64,000 bases of DNA, taken from Liolophura sinensis. Taxonomy: Eukaryota; Mollusca; Polyplacophora; Chitonida; Chitonidae. A model generated the notes under the pieces. That model searched no databases, was not told the DNA's origin, and saw only the letters and a program-made list of their open reading frames with translations. This document shows positions 58,080 through 64,000 of the stretch, in pieces. How positions within the stretch are numbered: the first letter of the stretch is position 1; every line of letters begins with the position of its first letter. The stretch lies in assembly GCF_032854445.1 (NCBI RefSeq), contig NC_088307.1:9188017-9252016 (forward strand), read 5' to 3'. The position numbers and the translations under genes were made by a program.

Positions 58080-58235
58080 CTGCAGATCTTTGCAAAGTGT
58101 TTTACGGTTTGTTTGGAAGGTAGAGCTCATAATCCTACTTAAAAAATGTGATTTTCAGCACAAAAATGTAAATTTCAGACCACTAGTAATATTTCATGAC
58201 CTTTTTTTGACCTCATAAATTTTTGGGCCACGATT
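58080..58235 (+). repeat. Dispersed repeat family R4, copy 4
   Basis: It has GGTTTGTTTGGAAGGTAGAG, AAAAATGTAAATTTCAGACC and TTTCATGACCTTTTTTTGAC, in the same order as the copies at 1.5 and 46.0 kb. Confidence 0.6.
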
Positions 58236-58372
58236 CTAATTAAATCATATCCTTGCTTCACCCACAAAATCTCCTAATAACTGTGTAAAAAAAATGTTGT
58301 TGTAGAGTTGTGATTATAAACAATGCTCCAATAAGTGAATAAATACATACTTTACAATAAAATTATTTGATA

Positions 58373-58572
58373 NNNNNNNNNNNNNNNNNNNNNNNNNNNN
58401 NNNNNNNNNNNNNNNNNNNNNNNNNNNNNNNNNNNNNNNNNNNNNNNNNNNNNNNNNNNNNNNNNNNNNNNNNNNNNNNNNNNNNNNNNNNNNNNNNNNN
58501 NNNNNNNNNNNNNNNNNNNNNNNNNNNNNNNNNNNNNNNNNNNNNNNNNNNNNNNNNNNNNNNNNNNNNNNN
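58373..58572. other. Assembly gap (200 N)
   Basis: A run of exactly 200 undetermined bases, probably a placeholder. Open frames drawn across it have no meaning. The true size is unknown. Confidence 0.99.
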
Positions 58573-58697
58573 AGAACACTACAGAACCCAAAATTGTGGC
58601 TTGTAAATTGTTCTGCAGTAAAGTCACCTGTGTAAAGCCAATTAAACTCAGAACACTACAGTACCCAAATTGTGGCTTGTAAATTGTTCTGCAGTAA
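58573..58697. repeat. 77-bp tandem duplication beside the gap
   Basis: AGAACACTACAG.ACCC, AATTGTGGCTTGTAAATTGT and TCTGCAGTAAAG occur at 58573 and again at 58650. The repeat starts at the gap edge, so more copies may lie in the gap. Confidence 0.92.
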
Positions 58698-59177
58698 AGA
58701 ACTTCACAGAGTATAACATTTTAATTGAGCTGTGTTTGAATTCATCACTAAAATCTTAAGATGTCTGATGTTAAAATGGGCCCAGGGTCATCTGTGCCTG
58801 AGTTAAGAAAGCCCAGATCACTACCCAATGCACTGAGACACTCTTAAAAATAAAAATCTTGAGATGAACCATGCAGGCATTTGCTGGATTTGAACACAAG
58901 ACCTCAATGGTAGAAAAGCTACTTTTACTCAACCAGTTACGCCATGCCTGTAGTCAAATAGCAGATTTACAAGGCATAAGTTAAAACCAAAAAGCTTTGG
59001 TTGTCACTCCCATGTTGAACCATAGATCTAGTCCATTTTATACATAATTTTTGACTGACATTTGTTTTTTTCCATTGATGTCATTTTATTCAGACAAACT
59101 AGCCAATATCTAATTAAGTATTTCAACATGAAATGTTTTAGATTTATATTCAGAAGATTGAAAAAACTTTCTTTTCG

Positions 59178-59709
59178 TCCTTTGCATCACCCACATTGCA
59201 GGATGTGATGTGTCACCAGCATTCTGACACCACTTTGCATCGCCTACATTGCAGGATTTGATGTGTCACCAGCATTCTGACACCACTTTGCATCACCCAC
59301 ATTGCAGGATGTGATGTGTCACCAGCATTCTGACACCACTTTGCATCGCCTACATTGCAGGATTTGATGTGTCACCAGCATTCTGACACCACTTTGCATC
59401 ACCCACATTGCAGGATGTGATGTGTCACCAGCATTCTGACACCACTTTGCATCGCCCACATTGCAGGATGTGATGTGTCACCAGCATTCTGACACCACTT
59501 TGCATCACCCACATTGCAGGATGTGATGTGTCACCAGCATTCTGACACCACTTTGCATCGCCCACATTGCAGGATGTGATGTATCACCAGCATTCTGACA
59601 CCACTTTGCATCACCCACATTGCAGGATGTGATGTGTCACCAGCATTCTGACACCACTTTGCATCGCCCACATTGCAGGATGTGATGTGTCACCAGCATT
59701 CTGACATCA
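59178..59709. repeat. 53-bp minisatellite with dimer higher-order structure, 10 units
   Basis: The unit contains ACATTGCAGGATGTGATGTG, TCACCAGCATTCTGACACCA and CTTTGCATC. Units alternate strictly between GCATCACCC and GCATCGCC(T/C) junctions through all ten copies, so the real repeat is a 106-bp dimer, five times. The first two GCATCGCC units also share CCTACATT and GGATTTG. Confidence 0.95.
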
Positions 59710-59722
59710 TTTACCTGACAAT

Positions 59723-59979
59723 GCTCCAAAAAATTAATCTGTTAATTTTAACAGAGAGTTTGTTGTCTGAGTCATGGCAGAATGCGTTCTGTTGTTATAA
59801 CATAGCAATGTGTCATGTTCAACATAATACTGTGTTAGTCTAATTGAAAATTTACGTTTAATTAATAGCGTGTGTGTGTTATTTAAGAGAATAATCTGTT
59901 ACAAATTAGCAGAATACATTCTAGCATCACTCAGACAACAGAATTTCTGTTAAAATTAACAGATTAATTTTTTGAGTGA
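59723..59979. mobile_element. MITE-like element with long terminal inverted repeats
   Basis: The left arm (59724-59792) contains AAAAAATTAATCTGTTAATT, TTAACAGA and GTTGTCTGAGT. The right arm (about 59910-59979) is its inverse, with ACTCAGACAACAGAATTTCT then GTTAAAATTAACAGATTAAT. Arms match over about 65 bp with few mismatches around a 120-bp AT-rich centre. No coding capacity and no clear target-site duplication were seen. It directly follows the 53-bp array. Confidence 0.8.
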
Positions 59980-61500
59980 ATATTTTATTAAAATGGCATA
60001 TAAAATCAAAGAAATGTCATTTTTGTGGCAAAAAAAAAAACAAAAAACAGTGGCAATTTAATCCATAAAACCGGCTGTCAGCGTATATTAAGCCGAAAAA
60101 TTCTTTGAATACAGCACTGAATAACACCTAATAAATAAATAAAAGAATAAACTGGAAGAACTGATTTTGAGAATTCGCACACTTTTGGCCCCACTGCTAC
60201 ATTTTACAAATTCCTCTACTACAGATAAAGGGATAATACTCTACGTTTGTGTTGTTTAACAAATTCCTGAGTCACTACCAAAGTTAAAAAAATTTATTTC
60301 TTCTTAGACCTAATTAAGGTCAAGCCGAGTGCAAAATCTCATTTAGCTCCATGCCTATCTTTCCATAACGTTCCTGGCAGACAAACAAAGAAATGCCATC
60401 AAGAGTATAAGTTCCTCTATATTAAAGCTTCACACTTGAAAAAAGATTTACAGTCCTTATTAACAAAAACAAAATAACAAATTAAAAAATAAAAACAATT
60501 AATTTGTACCTTAATTACCATTAACACGTCTTCCAAAATAATCTTTATCATAAAAAATATAGACTATGTCTTATAATTATTATAAATTAAATGCACATTT
60601 TCCAATAGAAACTGCAGTCATCCATACTGAGGTTTGTTCAATTAGAGCAAATATACAATCATAGCCCAAAAAACTTGAATAGAAAAACTATAAAACTGGT
60701 ATAAACTACAACAGGAACACAACAGATCATTCCTCCCTTGTGTACCTCACAGGCCAGGTAATGTCTTCTGGCAACTCGTTAGCTCACCTGGTTTCACCTG
60801 TTGACAGGTAAGCGCAACAGATAAAGAGATAAAGTGTGAGCTAGGACAGCAAAGGTTAAGTGCCTGTAGGGTATAAGTGTCGTAAAAAATTCTCCTGGTC
60901 AAGCTGCGAGCTAAAGCAAACACGTCCACTCTCGGGTAGTCATAATGGTGCTCGTATTTTATCCTCTCTAATGATTTACACCTGGATTATGACTCGTTTC
61001 TGAGGGTTTTGTGGTGAAATTTACAACCCTCAGAAAATAAACTTAGCATAGTTTACACCTCTGACAGGTGAGAGATTTTAGGTCCACAGGATAACTGTAC
61101 ACTGATCCCCTTCTATTGTACTAGTATATTTATGTCTCCATATATAACTCAGCTTATCTTATTGGCACGTTACCACAATACTCTATATTCAAATTATCAC
61201 ATCAACTCAAATACTTGTCTTAAATGTCTCATCTTTTGGCAACGAAGAATATGTCGCTCACAAAATAATCACCTATACAGCCATGAATCTTTGTGAAGAA
61301 CGTTTTACCTTGCCATCAGTGAAAATCCTTTAAAACACAAATTTTTATTTTTTTTTTTAACATACAAAAAAAGCCCCATTGATAGGTAGCTGTATGTTGA
61401 CTGCCATTTCTCAATTGCTGCTTTATTTTTTGCCTATAATATTGTCTTAATTTTGAATCTTCCTTAGCACAAATCTATGAGAATATGGATGTACCATAAG
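59980..61500. other. AT-rich flank with no recognised feature
   Basis: No gene, array or named repeat was seen. There is an A-rich run at about 60030-60048. Several GACAGGT and CACCTG words appear near 60.8-61.1 kb. Confidence 0.6.
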
Positions 61501-61534
61501 TGATTTACATGATGCTCCAGGAGTTATTGGTGAA

Positions 61535-62420
61535 TTGTAGGTGAGCCAGGATGAGTTATTGGTGAGCGAGGGATGGGTTAGGGATGAGGTAGGGGTGAGC
61601 TGTGAGCTGGGAGTAATCTATTGGTGAGCTGGGGTGAGCTATTGATGAGCGAGGGATGGGTTATGTATGAGGTAGGGATGAGGTAGGAGTGAGCTGGGGT
61701 GAGTTACTGATGAGCAAAGGATGGGTTATGGTTGAGGTAGGGGTGAGCTGGGGGTAATCGGTTGGTGAGTTGGGGTGAGTTATTGATGAGCGAGGGATGG
61801 GTTAGGGATGAAGTAGGGGTGAGCTGGGGGTAATCTATTGGTGAGCTGGAATGAGTTATTGATGAGCCAGTGATGGGTAAGGGATGAGGTAGGGGTGAGG
61901 TACGGTTGAGCTGGGGGTAATATATTGGTGAGCTAGGAGTAATCTATTGGTGAGCTGGGGTGAGTTTTTGTGAGCTAGTCATGAGTTATGGGTGAATTAG
62001 GGAAGAGCTATTGGTGAGCTTCTGATGAGTAATGCGTGAGCTGGGCATGAGCTATTGGTGAGCTAGGGATGAGTAATGGGTGAGTTATTTTTGAGCTAGG
62101 GTTGAGTTATTACTGAGCTTGGGATGAAATAGTGGTTAGCTGGGGTGACTTATTGGTGAGTGAGGGATAAGTTATGGGTGAGCTTGGGATGAGCTATAGG
62201 TGAGCTACTGATGAGTAATGGGTGAGTTATTGGTGAGCTAGGGGTGAGTTATTAGTGAGTGAGGAATGAATTAGGAGTGAGTTATTGGTGAGCTTGGGGT
62301 GAGATATTGGTGAGCTAGGGATGGGTGATGGCTGAGTTATTGGTGAGCTAGGGATGAGTCATGGGCGCGCTAGGGGTGAGTTATTTGTTGAGCTTAACTG
62401 GAATGTATTGTGGGTGAGCT
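61535..62420. repeat. Degenerate G-rich array of about 20-bp half-units
   Basis: Words such as GAGTTATTGGTGAGCTAGGG and GATGAGTTATGGGTGAG recur at irregular spacing. The array looks like two alternating motifs (GGTGAGCT and GATGAGTTATT) in variable order. There are strong purine/GT strand asymmetry and no open frame. It has diverged more than the neighbouring 51-bp array. Confidence 0.85.
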
Positions 62421-62704
62421 GGTGTGGAGCTACAGTTATATACTCTCCAATAGCCTTTAATTCGTACTTTATATATAAATTTGATGGGTCAGTTATTACA
62501 TGCACCGTGTTTGGTTGAAGGATATAAACACAAATGTTTTCCCCCTCCTGTGATGTTCCATTCCTCACCTGGTTCTTTACAATATCACATATCCTGTAGC
62601 TATTAAACGCCCACATACTCAGTATAGTCTGTCATACTGTGCTCAATTATTATCTCGCATTATGCTCAACCCACATCTCGCAGTGTCATGGATGGGCACA
62701 CTCT

Positions 62705-64000
62705 GTTCATGAAGCATGTCACCTAGCATAATGGTGGGAGGTAACGGGGTAGACCCCGGGAGAGATATGTCACATAGCAGGATGGTGGGGGGTAACGGGG
62801 TAGACCCAGGGAGAAACATGTCATATAGCATGATGGTAAGAGGCAAATGGCTAGACCCCAGGAGAAACATGTCACATAGCACGATGGTGGGAGGTAACTG
62901 GTTACACCCCCGGAGAAACATGTTACCTAGCATCATGGTGGGATGTAACTGGGTAGACCCTGGGAGAAACATGTCACATAGCATGATGGTGGGAGGTAAC
63001 TGGGTAGAGCCCAGAAGAAGCATGTCACATAGCATGATGGTGGGAGGTAATGGGGTAGGCCCCGTGAGAAACATGTCACATAGCATGATGGTGGGAGGTA
63101 ATGGGGTAGGCCCTGGGAGAAACATGTCACATAGTATGATGGTGGGATGTAACTGGGTAGACCCAGGGAGAAGGATGTCACATAGCATGATGGTGGGAGG
63201 TAACTGGGTAGACCCCGGGAGAAACATGTCACATAGCATGATGGTGGGAGGTAACTGGGTAGAGCCCAGAAGAAGCATGTCACATAGCATGATGGTGGGA
63301 GGTAATGGGGTAGGCCCCGTGAGAAACATGTCACATAGCATGATGGTGGGAGGTAATGGGGTAGGCCCTGGGAGAAACATGTCACATAGCATGATGGTGG
63401 GATGTAACTGGGTACACCCAGGGAGAAACATGTTACCTAGCATCATGGTGGGAGGTAACTGGGTAGACCCCGGGGAGAAACATGTTACCTAGCATCATGG
63501 TGGGAGGTAACTGGGTACACCCTGGGAGAAACATGTTACCTAGCATCATGGTGGGAGGTAACTGGGTACACCCCGGGAGAAACATGTTACCTAGCATCAT
63601 GGTGGGATGTAACTGGGTACACCCCCGGAGAAACATGTTACCTAGCATCATGGTGGGAGGTAACTGGGTAGACCCTGGGAGAAACATGTTACCTAGCATG
63701 ATGATGGGAGGTAACTGGGTAGACCCAGGGAGAAGGATGTCACATAGCATGATGGTGGGAGGTAACTGGGTAGACCCTGGGAGAAACATGTCACATAGCA
63801 TGATGGTGGGAGGTAACTGGGTAGACCCCGGGAGAAACATGTCACATAGCATGATGGTGGGATGTAACTGGGTAGACCCAGGGAGAAGGATGTCACATAG
63901 CATGATGGTGGGAGGTAACTGGGTATACCCTGGGAGAAACATGTCACATAGCATGATGGTGGGAGGTAACTGGGTAAACCCCGGGAAAAACATGTCACAT
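62705..64000. repeat. 51-bp minisatellite resembling the SINE core, about 25 units, runs off the right edge
   Basis: The unit reads AGCATGATGGTGGGAGGTAA then CTGGGTAGACCCCGGG and AGAAACATGTCACAT. It closely matches the plus-strand reading of the SINE core (AGCATTATGGTGGGAGGAAA, CCGGGCAGAGCCCGGG, GGAAACCCACGACCAT). A block of five unit variants at about 62980-63230 is repeated at about 63235-63480. Open frames with a 17-residue period on both strands break at one 52-bp unit near 63470. Confidence 0.95.

Larger units (their letters stand above)
55079..58372. other. 5' flank of WHRN
   Basis: This is the presumed promoter side of whirlin. No CpG-rich block or TATA box stands out. It contains many CACCTG/CAGGTA-type E-box-like words, (AT)n runs at about 55190-55202 and 56902-56943, a poly-C/poly-A patch at 55948-55980, and one truncated SINE. 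A possible 118-bp minus-strand exon at 57228-57345 is discussed in the findings. Words shared with 44.6 kb occur at 57595-57790. Confidence 0.6.

Noticed and set aside
58352..58627. Open frames spanning the run of N
   Set aside because: They consist mainly of undetermined bases.
62643..63993. Long open frames on both strands with a 17-residue period (proline- or glycine-rich)
   Set aside because: They are translations of the 51-bp SINE-core-like array and break wherever a unit gains a base.

Overview
The window is nuclear DNA from an animal. It has GT-AG introns, AT-rich non-coding sequence, many minisatellites, tRNA-derived SINEs and a decayed non-LTR retrotransposon. The SINE that dominates here (box A and box B in its head, a conserved core, an AAATAAAT-type tail) and the mix of families suggest a lophotrochozoan, most likely a mollusc. 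That placement is an inference from repeat style and I could not check it.

Two genes can be supported, both on the minus strand. At the left edge is the 5' part of AP3M1, the mu subunit of the AP-3 adaptor complex. Five coding exons (3921 down to 574) encode its longin-like N-terminal domain, and the rest lies beyond the left edge. About 5 kb further right, the gene for whirlin (WHRN) fills 9073-55078. I traced 14 coding exons. All 13 junctions are GT-AG and keep frame, and they give the order HHD1, PDZ1, PDZ2, HHD2, serine-rich linker, PDZ3. The predicted length is about 912 residues, against 907 in human whirlin. Exon 1 reads in three frames, each step being one surplus base, so it carries either two indels (probably sequence errors) or one indel plus a very short intron. 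I found no convincing gene to the right of 55.1 kb.

The introns and flanks are packed with tandem arrays, about 18 clear ones and some degenerate ones, together roughly 10 kb. Periods include 20, 25, 28, 30, 31, 33, 39, 40, 46, 51, 53 and 62 bp. Several produce long open frames only because the unit length is a multiple of three. Interspersed repeats include about nine copies or fragments of the main SINE, one copy of a second tRNA-like SINE, four or more small unnamed families, a 3.2 kb LINE relic at 21.4-24.7 kb, and a MITE-like element with about 65 bp inverted ends at 59.7-60.0 kb. An assembly gap of 200 N sits at 58373-58572.

I see no sign of a novel multi-gene system. The most noteworthy points are these. 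The 51-bp array at 62.7-64.0 kb looks like a tandem amplification of the SINE core. An older array at 20.4 and 24.9 kb is split by a 4.2 kb insertion with inverted ends that contains the LINE. A 32-unit, 30-bp array has no indels and carries a perfect 12-bp palindrome in most units. A 53-bp array has dimer higher-order structure. Whirlin exon 1 has a frame anomaly.
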